Part shown: one piece after another, positions 49,431-59,750 of the stretch
Layout: the number at the start of each line of letters is the position of its first letter
Numbering within the stretch: position 1 is the first letter of the stretch
Translations under genes and position numbers: made by a program
Source of the DNA: Mangrovimonas aestuarii
GTDB taxonomy: Bacteria; Bacteroidota; Bacteroidia; Flavobacteriales; Flavobacteriaceae
Direction of reading: 5' to 3'
Assembly: GCF_028767185.1 (NCBI RefSeq)
Contig: NZ_JARACK010000001.1
Span: forward strand, 1 to 64,000
DNA: 64,000 bases
The notes under the pieces: model-generated
Database searches by the model: none
What the model was told of the DNA's origin: nothing
What the model saw: only the letters and a program-made list of their open reading frames with translations

Positions 49431-49829
49431 TTAGTAAACGTAACATAATAATTCGCCACCTACATTCTCTCTTTGAGCTTGCTTACCAGTCATTACTCCG
49501 TGAGAAGTAGAAACGATGGCAATTCCAAGTCCATTAAGAATTCTAGGCATTTCTTTAGCGCTAGCATACTTACGTAAACCAGGTTTACTTATTCTCTGGA
49601 TCTTCTTAATTACAGGTTCTTTAGTCTCTTTGTTGTACTTAAGAGCTATTTTAATAGTTCCTTGTACTGAAGAGTCATCAAACTTATAACTTAAAATGTA
49701 TCCTTGATCGAATAAAATTTTAGTTATTTCTTTCTTAAGGTTAGATGCAGGAATCTCCACAACTCTGTGGTTTGCTCGCACTGCATTTCTAACTCTTGTT
49801 AGGTAATCCGCAATAGGATCTGTGTACAT
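49431..49829 (-). CDS. rpsH: 30S ribosomal protein S8
   Basis: 132 residues: MYTDPIADYLTRVRNAVRAN at the start and the C-terminal GIAIVSTSHGVMTGKQA motif. It binds the central domain of 16S rRNA; in E. coli it represses the spc operon at rplE. It is separated from rpsN by 69 bases, longer than its neighbours' gaps. Confidence 0.98.
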   Translation of the reverse strand: MYTDPIADYLTRVRNAVRANHRVVEIPASNLKKEITKILFDQGYILSYKFDDSSVQGTIKIALKYNKETKEPVIKKIQRISKPGLRKYASAKEMPRILNGLGIAIVSTSHGVMTGKQAQRENVGGELLCYVY

Positions 49830-49898
49830 AGTGAATAAATTTGCGGTTTTGGTTTTCGGGGCAATATGCCCCGAACCTTAAACCAGTTTATAATGTTT

Positions 49899-50168
49899 TT
49901 ACCAACTTGCTTTTTTAACTCCTGGGATAAGCCCTTGGTTGGCCATTTCCCTGAACATTACACGCGAAATACCAAACTGACGCATATATCCTTTTGGTCT
50001 TCCGGTAAGCTTACATCTATTATGCATACGAACAGGAGAAGCATTTCTTGGCAGCTTTTGTAATGCTTCGTAATCGCCAGCTTCTAATAAAGCTTTGCGT
50101 TTCTCTGCATATTTTGCTACAGTTTTAGCTCTTTTTACCTCGCGGGCTTTCATTGATTCTTTAGCCAT
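49899..50168 (-). CDS. rpsN: 30S ribosomal protein S14 (zinc-free type)
   Basis: 89 residues, the long form without the CxxC zinc motifs; only one Cys is present ([18 protein letters not shown]). It lies in the 30S head. The start [20 protein letters not shown] is typical. It follows rplE by 3 bases. Confidence 0.98.
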   Translation of the reverse strand: MAKESMKAREVKRAKTVAKYAEKRKALLEAGDYEALQKLPRNASPVRMHNRCKLTGRPKGYMRQFGISRVMFREMANQGLIPGVKKASW

Positions 50169-50171
50169 AAC

Positions 50172-50723
50172 TTAGTTCTTTTTAAAAGGTAATCCTAATT
50201 CGGTTAATAATGATTTTGCTTCCTTATCGGTTTGTGCCGAGGTCACAAAGGTAATATCTAATCCTGAGATTTTGTTAACCTTATCGATATCAATTTCAGG
50301 AAAAATAATTTGCTCTGTAATTCCAAGGTTATAGTTACCTCTTCCGTCAAATCCGTTAGCTTTGATTCCGTTAAAATCTCTTACACGTGGTAAGGCTGAA
50401 GTAATCAAACGATCTAAAAATTCCCACATTCTTTCACCACGTAAAGTCACTCTTGCCCCGATTGGCATTCCTTTACGAAGTTTGAAAGTTGCGATATCCT
50501 TTTTAGATAATGTAGCAACGGCTTTCTGTCCTGATATAGTGGTTAACTCGTCTACTGCGTAATCAATTAACTTTTTGTCTGCAACGGCAGCACCAACACC
50601 TCTAGATAATACTATCTTTTCAAGTTTAGGCACTTGCATTACATTACTATATCCAAATTCTTCTGTAAGAGCTGCAATTACTCTGCTTTTGTACTCTTCT
50701 TTAAGTCTAGGTAAATATGCCAT
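50172..50723 (-). CDS. rplE: 50S ribosomal protein L5
   Basis: 183 residues. It binds 5S rRNA and contacts P-site tRNA and S13. Motifs: [17 protein letters not shown] and [20 protein letters not shown]. It starts 2 bases after the rplX stop. Confidence 0.98.
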   Translation of the reverse strand: MAYLPRLKEEYKSRVIAALTEEFGYSNVMQVPKLEKIVLSRGVGAAVADKKLIDYAVDELTTISGQKAVATLSKKDIATFKLRKGMPIGARVTLRGERMWEFLDRLITSALPRVRDFNGIKANGFDGRGNYNLGITEQIIFPEIDIDKVNKISGLDITFVTSAQTDKEAKSLLTELGLPFKKN

Positions 50724-50725
50724 AA

Positions 50726-51037
50726 CTAAATTACTTCATTGGATTTTTTTGAAAATCTTACTTTCTTGTCACCTTCCATACGTACACCAGCTCTTGTAGT
50801 CTCCCCTTTAGAGGTCAACAAAGATAGGTTTGAGATATGAATTGGTGCTTCTTTTTCCACGATTCCACCTTGAGGGTTTTGTGCGCTAGGCTTGGTGTGT
50901 TTCTTCACCATGTTTACACCCTCAACAATCGCTTTGTTCTTATCTTTGAATACTTTAAGTACTTTACCTTCGGCATTTTTGTGATCTCCGGCAATTACTC
51001 TTACAGTATCTCCTGATTTAATTTTAAGCTTTGTCAT
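50726..51037 (-). CDS. rplX: 50S ribosomal protein L24
   Basis: 103 residues with an N-terminal KOW motif ([20 protein letters not shown]). It is an early assembly protein of the 50S subunit. It lies 12 bases after rplN. Confidence 0.98.
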   Translation of the reverse strand: MTKLKIKSGDTVRVIAGDHKNAEGKVLKVFKDKNKAIVEGVNMVKKHTKPSAQNPQGGIVEKEAPIHISNLSLLTSKGETTRAGVRMEGDKKVRFSKKSNEVI

Positions 51038-51049
51038 CTTAATATTTCA

Positions 51050-51418
51050 TTAAAGCACTTCAGGTGCTAATGATACAATTTTCATGAATTGTTTGTCACG
51101 AAGTTCTCTAGCAACAGGACCAAAAACACGAGTTCCTCTCATTTCGCCAGCAGCGTTTAAAAGTACACAAGCGTTATCGTCGAATCTAATGTAAGATCCA
51201 TCTGGCCTTCTTACTTCCTTTACGGTACGTACAACAACTGCAGTAGAAACTGCTTTCTTTTTCACGTTTCCGTTAGGCGTAGCATCTTTTACAGATACAA
51301 CTACTTTATCTCCAACAGAAGCATATCTTCTTTTTGTACCACCTAAAACACGGATTACTAAAACTTCTTTAGCTCCAGTGTTGTCAGCTACTTTTAATCT
51401 TGATTCTTGTTGTACCAT
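51050..51418 (-). CDS. rplN: 50S ribosomal protein L14
   Basis: 122 residues: [20 protein letters not shown] and the [20 protein letters not shown] signature. It forms an intersubunit bridge with 16S rRNA. It starts 2 bases after rpsQ. Confidence 0.98.
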   Translation of the reverse strand: MVQQESRLKVADNTGAKEVLVIRVLGGTKRRYASVGDKVVVSVKDATPNGNVKKKAVSTAVVVRTVKEVRRPDGSYIRFDDNACVLLNAAGEMRGTRVFGPVARELRDKQFMKIVSLAPEVL

Positions 51419-51420
51419 AA

Positions 51421-51678
51421 TTACTTCGCTCTTTCAATTATTTCAACTAATCTCCAACACTTAGATTTACTTAAAGGTCTTGTTTCCATGATCTTTACAG
51501 TATCTCCAATGTTACAATCGTTTTTCTCGTCGTGTGCAACGTATTTTTTCGTTTTTAACACGAACTTTCCATATATAGGGTGTTTTACTTTTTTAACCTC
51601 AGAAACCACAATAGACTTCTGCATTTTGTTACTAGTAACAACACCTACACGTTCTTTTCTTAAATTTCTTTTTTCCAT
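51421..51678 (-). CDS. rpsQ: 30S ribosomal protein S17
   Basis: 85 residues with the OB-fold motifs [19 protein letters not shown] and the C-terminal [18 protein letters not shown]. It follows rpmC by 12 bases. Confidence 0.98.
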   Translation of the reverse strand: MEKRNLRKERVGVVTSNKMQKSIVVSEVKKVKHPIYGKFVLKTKKYVAHDEKNDCNIGDTVKIMETRPLSKSKCWRLVEIIERAK

Positions 51679-51690
51679 CTTTCAGCAGAA

Positions 51691-51882
51691 TTATTGTAGT
51701 TCTCTTTTAGTTAATTCTGTTGCCAATCTTGCGATTGTACGTCTTGTAGAACGCAACTGAATTGGATTCTCTAAAGGAGATATTGCGTGAGCCATTTTTA
51801 GGTCAGCATAACTCTTTCTTGTCTCACTAAGTTTCTCTTGTAACTCAGCTGTAGATAATTCTTTAATTTCTGATTGTTTCAT
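51691..51882 (-). CDS. rpmC: 50S ribosomal protein L29
   Basis: 63 residues from the ATG at 51882 (MKQSEIKELSTAELQEKL). A longer frame would start at 51918 inside rplP; an ATG directly before the chosen one (51885) is an equal alternative. It lies at the polypeptide exit, next to L23. Its C-terminus RRTIARLATELTKREL is typical. Confidence 0.95.
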   Translation of the reverse strand: MKQSEIKELSTAELQEKLSETRKSYADLKMAHAISPLENPIQLRSTRRTIARLATELTKRELQ

Positions 51883-51895
51883 CATATCAAATAAA

Positions 51896-52315
51896 TTATG
51901 CTTCGAAATCTCTAGCAATTACAAACTTAGTTTTAACAGGTAGTTTTTGAGCTGCCAAACGCAATGCTTCTTTAGCGATATCCAATGGAACACCACCAAC
52001 TTCGAATAACATACGTCCTGGCTTAACAACAGCTGCATAATGATCTACAGCACCTTTACCTTTACCCATACGTACCTCAAGCGGCTTTTTAGTGATTGGC
52101 TTGTCTGGGAAAATTTTAATCCACAGTTGCCCTTCCCTTTTCATATAACGGGTAGCTGCAATACGAGCTGCCTCGATTTGACGTGATGTCAAAAAGTTTG
52201 AATCAAGTGACTTTATACCAAAAGTTCCGTTTGAAAGTTGGTGCCCTCTTCCGGCATTTCCTTTCATACGTCCCTTCTGGGTTTTACGAAATTTTGTTCT
52301 TTTAGGCTGTAACAT
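51896..52315 (-). CDS. rplP: 50S ribosomal protein L16
   Basis: 139 residues: [20 protein letters not shown] and [17 protein letters not shown]. It helps place the A-site tRNA. It lies 20 bases after rpsC and 13 bases before the L29 start. Confidence 0.98.
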   Translation of the reverse strand: MLQPKRTKFRKTQKGRMKGNAGRGHQLSNGTFGIKSLDSNFLTSRQIEAARIAATRYMKREGQLWIKIFPDKPITKKPLEVRMGKGKGAVDHYAAVVKPGRMLFEVGGVPLDIAKEALRLAAQKLPVKTKFVIARDFEA

Positions 52316-52335
52316 TTTTTCTTTTCTTTAAAAAA

Positions 52336-53049
52336 TTACTTTCTACGACGAGGTTTACTGTTTCCACGTCCTCCGCCTTTTCCTTGCTTTTTGGACATTC
52401 CAACTAGCGGAGAAAGCTCTCTTTTACCATATACTTCGCCTTTCATGATCCACACTTTAACACCAAGTCTACCGTAAGTAGTATGTGCTTCTACAAGTGC
52501 GTAGTCAATATCGGCTCTAAAGGTCGATAAAGGAATACGTCCATCTTTATAGTGCTCTGTACGTGCCATTTCAGCTCCGTTCAAACGACCACTAATCTGA
52601 ATTTTGATTCCTTCAGCATTCATTCTCATTGTAGCAGCAATAGCCATTTTAATTGCACGTCTGTAAGAGATACGGTTCTCAATTTGACGAGCAATACTTG
52701 AAGCTACCAAGAATGCATCTAGTTCCGGTCTTTTAATTTCAAAGATGTTAATTTGAACCTCTTTGCCAGTTAATTTCTTAAGCTCTTCTTTCAACTTGTC
52801 TACCTCTTGACCTCCTTTACCGATAATAATACCTGGACGAGCCGTAGTGATAGTAACGGTTACAAGTTTAAGCGTACGCTCAATAATTACTCTGGAAACA
52901 CTAGCTTTAGATAAACGCGCATGAACGTATTTTCTAATCTTATCGTCTTCGGCAAGCTTATCACCGTAGTCATTACCTCCATACCAGTTAGATTCCCATC
53001 CTCTGATAATTCCTAAGCGATTTCCGATTGGATTTGTTTTTTGTCCCAT
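52336..53049 (-). CDS. rpsC: 30S ribosomal protein S3
   Basis: 237 residues. It has a type II KH domain with [14 protein letters not shown] (about 72-85) and the C-terminal domain [20 protein letters not shown]. It forms part of the mRNA entry helicase. The tail is Gly/Arg/Lys-rich. It follows rplV by 9 bases. Confidence 0.98.
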   Translation of the reverse strand: MGQKTNPIGNRLGIIRGWESNWYGGNDYGDKLAEDDKIRKYVHARLSKASVSRVIIERTLKLVTVTITTARPGIIIGKGGQEVDKLKEELKKLTGKEVQINIFEIKRPELDAFLVASSIARQIENRISYRRAIKMAIAATMRMNAEGIKIQISGRLNGAEMARTEHYKDGRIPLSTFRADIDYALVEAHTTYGRLGVKVWIMKGEVYGKRELSPLVGMSKKQGKGGGRGNSKPRRRK

Positions 53050-53058
53050 ACTTCTATC

Positions 53059-53466
53059 TTAGCTTTGTGTGTTATTGTTAGCTCCTACCACGATAGTTAC
53101 GTGGTTAGAACGTTTTCTAATTCTGTGTGCACGACCTTGTGGTGCTGGACGCAATCTTTTTAACATTGCACCACCATCAACTCTAATTTCCTTCACGATA
53201 AGTTCAGCATCTTCAATGCTTGCATCTTCGTTTTTAGCTTGCCAGTTGGCAATAGCAGAAAGTAAAAGTTTTTCTAAGCGATTAGATGCTTCTTTCTGGC
53301 TAAACTTTAAAATATTTAGCGCTTTTTCTACGCGTTCACCTCTTACTAAGTCGGCTACTAAACGCATCTTTCTCGGTGACGTAGGACAGTTATTAAGCTT
53401 AGCAAAAGCAATTTGCTTTTTCTCTTCCTTAATAGCGTCTGCCATTTGTTTTTTACGACTTCCCAT
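53059..53466 (-). CDS. rplV: 50S ribosomal protein L22
   Basis: 135 residues. About 18 N-terminal residues ([18 protein letters not shown]) precede the core, as is usual in this phylum. The core starts [20 protein letters not shown], and the exit-tunnel loop is at [20 protein letters not shown]. It starts 6 bases after rpsS. Confidence 0.98.
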   Translation of the reverse strand: MGSRKKQMADAIKEEKKQIAFAKLNNCPTSPRKMRLVADLVRGERVEKALNILKFSQKEASNRLEKLLLSAIANWQAKNEDASIEDAELIVKEIRVDGGAMLKRLRPAPQGRAHRIRKRSNHVTIVVGANNNTQS

Positions 53467-53472
53467 AGCTTA

Positions 53473-53751
53473 CTACTTTTTACCTTTGTTTTTAGCACCA
53501 GCGTGACCTCTAAACGATCTTGTTGGTGAAAATTCTCCTAATTTGTGACCTACCATGTTTTCAGTTACATAAACTGGCACGAATTGACGACCGTTATGTA
53601 CTGCGATAGTTTGTCCTACGAAGTCTGGAGTAATCATAGATGCTCTAGACCAAGTTTTGATCACAGTTTTCTTACCAGACTCAACGTTTTCTTGAACTCT
53701 TTTGTCTAATTTATAATGAACGTAAGGTCCTTTTTTTAATGATCTTGCCAT
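53473..53751 (-). CDS. rpsS: 30S ribosomal protein S19
   Basis: 92 residues: [20 protein letters not shown] and the conserved [20 protein letters not shown], ending [13 protein letters not shown]. It binds 16S rRNA in the head with S13. It follows rplB by 6 bases. Confidence 0.98.
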   Translation of the reverse strand: MARSLKKGPYVHYKLDKRVQENVESGKKTVIKTWSRASMITPDFVGQTIAVHNGRQFVPVYVTENMVGHKLGEFSPTRSFRGHAGAKNKGKK

Positions 53752-53757
53752 GTCCTA

Positions 53758-54582
<825 letters not shown>

Positions 54583-54592
54583 CGTTGTCTAA

Positions 54593-54883
54593 TTACATGT
54601 TAGTGTATAAATCAATCATTTCACCTTCCGCCAGTTGTACAATCGCTCTTTTAGTAGCGTTTGTTTTACCATGCTGAATACCCGTTTTAGTATAACGGGT
54701 TCTACGCTCTGGACGGACATTTATAGTACGAACTTTTTCAACAGAAACGCCATAAGCAGCCTCAACTGCATTTTTAATTTCTATCTTGTTCGCTCCTGTG
54801 CTCACTTGAAAAGTATAGCAATTACTTAACTCACTTTGAGCCGTTGCTTTTTCTGTGATGATAGGTTTAATTAAGATACTCAT
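54593..54883 (-). CDS. rplW: 50S ribosomal protein L23
   Basis: 96 residues: MSILIKPIITEKATAQSE, VEAAYGVSVEKVRTINV. It is the docking site for trigger factor and SRP (ffh is in this window). It starts 7 bases after rplD. Confidence 0.98.
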   Translation of the reverse strand: MSILIKPIITEKATAQSELSNCYTFQVSTGANKIEIKNAVEAAYGVSVEKVRTINVRPERRTRYTKTGIQHGKTNATKRAIVQLAEGEMIDLYTNM

Positions 54884-54890
54884 CGTTTCC

Positions 54891-55520
54891 TTATTTACTT
54901 AAATTCGTTACAATTCCTTCTAAGGCACCTTCCAAAAGAACAACTTGACCAGCGTTCAATATTTTGTAAGTGCTTAATTCTGAAGCAATTACTACCTCAG
55001 AGTTCTTTAAATTGCGTGCCGACAAATATACATTATTATTCGACGCACCCAACACAAACAAAGACTTTTTGCTATCTAACTCTAAGGCTTTCAGCATAGA
55101 AGTGAAATTTTTAGTCTTTGGCGCATCGAAATTAAAGTCTTCCAATACGGTAATTGCGTTCTCACTTGCTTTGATACTTAAGGCAGATTTTCTAGCCAAA
55201 CGCTTAACATTTTTGTTAAGTTTGAAGCTATAGTTTCTTGGTCTAGGACCAAACATACGCCCACCACCTACAAATACACCAGACTTGATGCTACCAGCTC
55301 TGGCCGTACCAGTACCTTTTTGCTTCTTTATCTTACGTGTGCTACCAGTAATCTCTGCACGCTCTTTAGCCTTGTGTGTTCCTTGACGTTGATTAGCTAA
55401 ATATTGCTTAACGTCTAAATACACAGCGTGGTTATTAGGCTCAATAGCAAAAACAGCATCAGAAAGGTTTGCCTTTCTCCCTGTTTCTTTTCCGTTGATA
55501 TCTAATACTGCTACTTCCAT
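54891..55520 (-). CDS. rplD: 50S ribosomal protein L4
   Basis: 209 residues from the ATG at 55520, whose first base is the last base of the rplC stop (TAATG); a frame extending to 55565 lies inside rplC and is rejected. Motifs: [20 protein letters not shown] (tunnel loop) and [18 protein letters not shown]. In E. coli L4 represses the S10 operon; here a hairpin leader sits before rplC. Confidence 0.97.
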   Translation of the reverse strand: MEVAVLDINGKETGRKANLSDAVFAIEPNNHAVYLDVKQYLANQRQGTHKAKERAEITGSTRKIKKQKGTGTARAGSIKSGVFVGGGRMFGPRPRNYSFKLNKNVKRLARKSALSIKASENAITVLEDFNFDAPKTKNFTSMLKALELDSKKSLFVLGASNNNVYLSARNLKNSEVVIASELSTYKILNAGQVVLLEGALEGIVTNLSK

Positions 55521-56137
55521 TACTTCTGAATAATTACATAAGAATTTTTGTGACCAGGAACACATCCTTTTACAACAAGTAGGTTCTTATCAGCAACCAC
55601 TTTTAAAACTCTTAAATTTTGAACTTTCACTTTTTCACCACCCATTCTTCCGGCCATTCTCATTCCTTTGAATACTCTCGCAGGATAAGACGCAGCTCCA
55701 ATAGAACCAGGCGCTCTTAAACGGTTGTGCTGACCGTGAGTTGCTTGTCCAACTCCACCAAATCCGTGACGTTTTACAACCCCTTGGAAACCTTTACCTT
55801 TAGAAGTTCCAGAAATATCTATGAACTCTCCTTCTTTAAAGTGCTCCACAGTGATGGCATCACCTAATTTGTACTCCTCTTCGAATCCTTGGAACTCAAC
55901 AACTTTGCGTTTTACAGAAGTACCTGCTTTCTTAGCGTGACCAATATCAGCTTTAGTAGCATTTTTTTCTGTCGCGTCATCGAAACCAAGTTGAAGAGCG
56001 CTATACCCGTCAACCTCTTCGGTTCTGACTTGGGTAACGATACATGGTCCAGCTTCGATTACTGTACATGGAATGTTCTTTCCATTTTCATCAAAAATGC
56101 TGGTCATACCGATTTTCTTTCCTATTAACCCAGACAT
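55520..56137 (-). CDS. rplC: 50S ribosomal protein L3
   Basis: 205 residues: [20 protein letters not shown], then [19 protein letters not shown] and the long loop near the peptidyl-transferase centre ([20 protein letters not shown]). It follows rpsJ after 144 bases that carry two hairpins, and it is translationally coupled to rplD. Confidence 0.98.
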   Translation of the reverse strand: MSGLIGKKIGMTSIFDENGKNIPCTVIEAGPCIVTQVRTEEVDGYSALQLGFDDATEKNATKADIGHAKKAGTSVKRKVVEFQGFEEEYKLGDAITVEHFKEGEFIDISGTSKGKGFQGVVKRHGFGGVGQATHGQHNRLRAPGSIGAASYPARVFKGMRMAGRMGGEKVKVQNLRVLKVVADKNLLVVKGCVPGHKNSYVIIQK

Positions 56138-56173
56138 AATTATTAATTAAATTTATTAGTTATTATTAAAAAG

Positions 56174-56207
56174 GTTCAGGGTCAAAAAACACATTTCGAC
56201 CCTGAAC
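56174..56207 (-). terminator. Terminator-like hairpin between rpsJ and rplC
   Basis: On the minus strand GTTCAGGGTC pairs with GACCCTGAAC (10 bp) around a 14-base loop, followed by CCTTTTTAATAA. It lies 36 bases before rplC, within a ribosomal protein operon, so it is more likely an attenuator than a full stop. Confidence 0.65.
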
Positions 56208-56252
56208 TGTATTTCTATCCGTTTTTCCCTAACCAATCGCTCGGGACATGTT

Positions 56253-56273
56253 TATTGAGTGCGTTACTCAATA
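56253..56273 (-). promoter_or_regulatory. Second hairpin in rpsJ-rplC gap
   Basis: TATTGAGT pairs with ACTCAATA (8 bp) around a 5-base loop, just after the rpsJ stop. It has no T-tract. It may be part of a regulatory leader with the hairpin at 56174-56207. Confidence 0.5.
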
Positions 56274-56281
56274 TGGTGTCA

Positions 56282-56587
56282 TTACACTTTAATCTCTACT
56301 TCAACACCACTTGGCAATTCAAGTTTCATTAAAGCATCGATAGTCTTAGAAGACGAACTGTAAATATCCAACAACCTCTTGTAAGAACTTAATTGGAATT
56401 GCTCTCTCGACTTTTTGTTTACGTGAGGAGAACGCAATACAGTGAAAATTTTCTTGTGTGTTGGTAACGGAATAGGACCAGTTACTACAGCACCTGTACT
56501 TTTAACAGTTTTTACAATCTTATCAGCAGATTTGTCTACTAAGTTGTGATCGTATGACTTTAGTTTTATTCTGATTTTTTGACTCAT
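56282..56587 (-). CDS. rpsJ: 30S ribosomal protein S10
   Basis: 101 residues: [20 protein letters not shown] and the conserved [20 protein letters not shown]. It lies in the 30S head, and in other bacteria it also serves as NusE in antitermination. It is encoded 11 bases after fusA, so it belongs to the str transcript. Confidence 0.98.
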   Translation of the reverse strand: MSQKIRIKLKSYDHNLVDKSADKIVKTVKSTGAVVTGPIPLPTHKKIFTVLRSPHVNKKSREQFQLSSYKRLLDIYSSSSKTIDALMKLELPSGVEVEIKV

Positions 56588-56598
56588 TTTCTTAAGAT

Positions 56599-58728
56599 TT
56601 AAGCTTCAACTCCTTTAGCCGCTTTAATCACCTCTTCAGCAATGTTTGAAGGGGTTTCAGCATAGTGTGAAAATTCCATAGTAGATGTTGCTCTACCTGA
56701 TGACAATGTACGTAATGAAGTTACGTAACCGAACATTTCAGATAATGGCACCTCTGCTTTGATTACTTTAGAACCTGCTCTGTCGCTCATGTTGTTAACT
56801 TGACCACGACGACGGTTAAGGTCACCTACAATATCCCCCATGTTTTCTTCTGGAGTAAGAACCTCTAGCTTCATAATTGGCTCCATGATTACAGCTTTAG
56901 CAGCTTTTGCAGCAGCTTTGAAACCAAGTTTAGCAGCCAATTCGAATGATAACTGATCAGAATCCACATCGTGGTAAGAACCATCAGTTAAAGTAACCTT
57001 CATAGAGTCTACCTCATATCCAGCCAATGGCCCATTAATCATTGCCATTTTGAATCCTTTCTCAATAGAAGGAATAAATTCTTTTGGTACGTTACCACCT
57101 TTAATCTCAGAAACGAACTCAAGTCCAGTTTTACCTTCTTCAGCAGGCTCAAGAGTAAATACTATATCTGCGAATTTACCACGTCCACCAGATTGTTTCT
57201 TATAAACTTCTCTGTGTTCTGCACGTCTTGTAATAGCTTCTTTGTACTCTACTTGAGGTTGTCCTTGGTTTACTTCAACCTTGAACTCACGCTTCAAACG
57301 GTCAACGATAATATCTAAGTGAAGCTCACCCATACCAGAAATGATAGTCTGGCCTGAAGCTTCATCTGTTCTTGCAGTAAATGTTGGATCTTCTTCTGCC
57401 AATTTAGCTAATGCCATACCCATTTTATCAACGTCGGCTTTAGTCTTAGGCTCTACAGCGATACCAATTACAGGATCAGGGAAGTCCATACTTTCCAATA
57501 CAATTGGGTGTTTTTCATCAGACATAGTATCTCCAGTCTTGATGTCTTTAAACCCTACTGCAGCTCCAATATCTCCAGCTTCGATGAAGTCGATAGCGTT
57601 TTGCTTGTTAGAGTGCATTTGGTAAATACGAGAGATACGCTCCTTTTTACCTGAACGGTTGTTCAAGATATAAGAACCTGCATCTAAACGTCCAGAATAG
57701 GCACGGAAGAAAGCTAAACGTCCTACGAAAGGATCTGTAGCAATCTTAAACGCTAATGCTGCGAAAGGTTCGCTAACGTCTGGTTTACGAGTAATCTCTT
57801 CTCCTGTATCTGGGTTAGTACCAACAATAGCATCTTTATCTACTGGTGAAGGCAAGTAACGACAAACAGCATCTAATAAAAACTGTACTCCTTTGTTTTT
57901 AAATGAAGATCCACAGATCATAGGAATAATAGCTCTATCCATTACAGCAGCTCTTAAAGCAGCGTGTACTTCTTCTTCAGTGATAGAGTTTTCATCTTCC
58001 ATGAACTTCTCAAGAAGCTCTTCATCATATCCAGCTACCTCTTCGATAAGGTTAGCTCTATATTGTCTTACTTCGTCTACCATATCAGCTGGGATATCTA
58101 CAACGTCGAAAGTTGCTCCGAAGTTATCCTCGTGCCATACAATAGCTCTGTTCTTTGCTAAATCTACAATACCTCTAAAGTCTGCTTCATCTCCAATTGG
58201 CAATACAATTGGCACAGCATTGGACCCTAGCATATCTTTAACTTGCTGACAAACTGCTAGGAAGTTAGATCCTTGACGGTCCATTTTGTTAACAAAACCA
58301 ATTCTTGGAACTTTATAGTTATCTGCAAGTCTCCAGTTTGTTTCAGACTGAGGCTCTACACCATCTACCGCACTAAATAAGAATACCAATCCATCCAATA
58401 CACGTAATGAACGGTTTACCTCTACTGTAAAGTCAACGTGACCAGGAGTATCGATAATGTTAAAGTGGTAACCTTTAGCATCAGCAGTAGGTTGTCCTTG
58501 CTCGGTAGGGAACTGCCAAGTACAAGTTGTAGCAGCAGAAGTAATTGTAATACCTCTTTCCTGCTCTTGCTCCATCCAGTCCATAGTAGCTGCACCATCG
58601 TGCACCTCACCTATCTTATGGGAAACCCCTGTATAAAACAGGATACGCTCAGTTGTTGTTGTTTTACCAGCATCAATGTGAGCAGCAATCCCAATATTTC
58701 TTGTATATTTTAAATCTCTTTGTGCCAT
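56599..58728 (-). CDS. fusA: Elongation factor G
   Basis: 709 residues. It is the GTPase that drives translocation on the ribosome. The G1 motif [15 protein letters not shown]3 DTPGHVDF and G4 NKMDR are intact, followed by domains II-V ([16 protein letters not shown], then the C-terminal [15 protein letters not shown]). It lies between rpsG (5-base gap) and rpsJ, as expected for the str operon; tuf is not in this cluster. Confidence 0.98.
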   Translation of the reverse strand: MAQRDLKYTRNIGIAAHIDAGKTTTTERILFYTGVSHKIGEVHDGAATMDWMEQEQERGITITSAATTCTWQFPTEQGQPTADAKGYHFNIIDTPGHVDFTVEVNRSLRVLDGLVFLFSAVDGVEPQSETNWRLADNYKVPRIGFVNKMDRQGSNFLAVCQQVKDMLGSNAVPIVLPIGDEADFRGIVDLAKNRAIVWHEDNFGATFDVVDIPADMVDEVRQYRANLIEEVAGYDEELLEKFMEDENSITEEEVHAALRAAVMDRAIIPMICGSSFKNKGVQFLLDAVCRYLPSPVDKDAIVGTNPDTGEEITRKPDVSEPFAALAFKIATDPFVGRLAFFRAYSGRLDAGSYILNNRSGKKERISRIYQMHSNKQNAIDFIEAGDIGAAVGFKDIKTGDTMSDEKHPIVLESMDFPDPVIGIAVEPKTKADVDKMGMALAKLAEEDPTFTARTDEASGQTIISGMGELHLDIIVDRLKREFKVEVNQGQPQVEYKEAITRRAEHREVYKKQSGGRGKFADIVFTLEPAEEGKTGLEFVSEIKGGNVPKEFIPSIEKGFKMAMINGPLAGYEVDSMKVTLTDGSYHDVDSDQLSFELAAKLGFKAAAKAAKAVIMEPIMKLEVLTPEENMGDIVGDLNRRRGQVNNMSDRAGSKVIKAEVPLSEMFGYVTSLRTLSSGRATSTMEFSHYAETPSNIAEEVIKAAKGVEA

Positions 58729-58733
58729 TTTTA

Positions 58734-59210
58734 CTAGAATCTAAAGTGTGAGAATGCTTTGTTTGCTTCCGCCATCTTGTGCGTATCAACTCTTTTCTTA
58801 ACAGCAGCTCCTTCTTCTTTAGCAGCAGCAAGTATTTCTGACGCTAATCTTTGAGCCATTGATTTCTCATTTCTCTTTCGTGCATAACCGATTAACCACT
58901 TCATTGCTGTAGAGATTTTACGGTCCGGACGAATTTGCATAGGGATTTGGAATGTAGCACCACCAACTCTACGACTGCGCACTTCTACGTGAGGCATAAC
59001 GTTAGATAAAGCATCTTTCCATAATTCCAAAGCAGTTTTTTCTTCATCAGTTTTCTTTTGGTCTACGATATCGATAGCATCATAAAACACTCTGAAGGCT
59101 ACAGATTTCTTCCCATCCAACATCATCATATTCACAAAACGCGTAACCAACTGATCATTAAATCGCGGATCTGGCAACAACGGCCTTTTTTTCGCTTGTC
59201 TTTTTCTCAT
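58734..59210 (-). CDS. rpsG: 30S ribosomal protein S7
   Basis: 158 residues: [40 protein letters not shown]. It nucleates the 30S head and contacts E-site tRNA. In E. coli it represses the str operon. It lies 23 bases after rpsL. Confidence 0.98.
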   Translation of the reverse strand: MRKRQAKKRPLLPDPRFNDQLVTRFVNMMMLDGKKSVAFRVFYDAIDIVDQKKTDEEKTALELWKDALSNVMPHVEVRSRRVGGATFQIPMQIRPDRKISTAMKWLIGYARKRNEKSMAQRLASEILAAAKEEGAAVKKRVDTHKMAEANKAFSHFRF

Positions 59211-59233
59211 GTCTTTTCTTTAAAAGATTTTAA

Positions 59234-59608
59234 TTACTTTTTAGGGCGTTTTGCACCATACTTAGATCTTCGTTGGGCTCTTCCTTGAACACCTGCGGTA
59301 TCCAAAGCACCACGAACGATGTGGTATCTAACTCCTGGTAAATCTTTTACCCTTCCACCTCTAACCAATACTATCGAGTGCTCTTGTAGATTGTGCCCTT
59401 CTCCAGGGATGTAAGCGTTCACTTCGTTACCGTTTGTCAACCTCACCCTTGCTACCTTACGCATAGCCGAGTTTGGTTTCTTAGGTGTTGTAGTGTAAAC
59501 ACGTGTACACACTCCACGTCTTTGTGGACACGAATCTAAAGCAGCCGATTTACTCTTCTTGGTTATTTTGGCTCTTCCTTTTCGTACTAATTGTGAAATT
59601 GTTGGCAT
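59234..59608 (-). CDS. rpsL: 30S ribosomal protein S12
   Basis: 124 residues: [20 protein letters not shown] and the decoding loops [18 protein letters not shown] and [15 protein letters not shown]. The lysines whose change gives streptomycin resistance are the ordinary sensitive type. It is the first gene of the ribosomal protein cluster, with a consensus promoter 43-74 bases upstream. Confidence 0.98.
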   Translation of the reverse strand: MPTISQLVRKGRAKITKKSKSAALDSCPQRRGVCTRVYTTTPKKPNSAMRKVARVRLTNGNEVNAYIPGEGHNLQEHSIVLVRGGRVKDLPGVRYHIVRGALDTAGVQGRAQRRSKYGAKRPKK

Positions 59609-59651
59609 ATTATTTAATAAATATTTTTAAAATCCTCTTCTTAGAGGGCTG

Positions 59652-59682
59652 CAAATGTAGCAATAAAATTATTTTTATCAAA
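59652..59682 (-). promoter_or_regulatory. Promoter of the str-S10-spc cluster
   Basis: On the minus strand TTTG (59679-59682), 19 bases, then TACATTTG (59652-59659): a complete match to the Bacteroidota housekeeping promoter. The leader to rpsL is about 37 bases and contains a 5-bp hairpin (59634-59647). Confidence 0.82.
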
Positions 59683-59750
59683 CCCTAAAGGATTAATTTT
59701 CAATAGAATTTAATTTTCATCAATAGTTAGATATACAGTGCTTCCTTTTT

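Noticed and set aside
53069-53506. Open frame of 145 codons on the plus strand
   Set aside because: It is antisense to rplV and rpsS, both certain genes; the long frame comes from their codon composition.
57341-58249. Several plus-strand frames of 65-118 codons
   Set aside because: All are antisense to fusA, have no motifs, and overlap each other.
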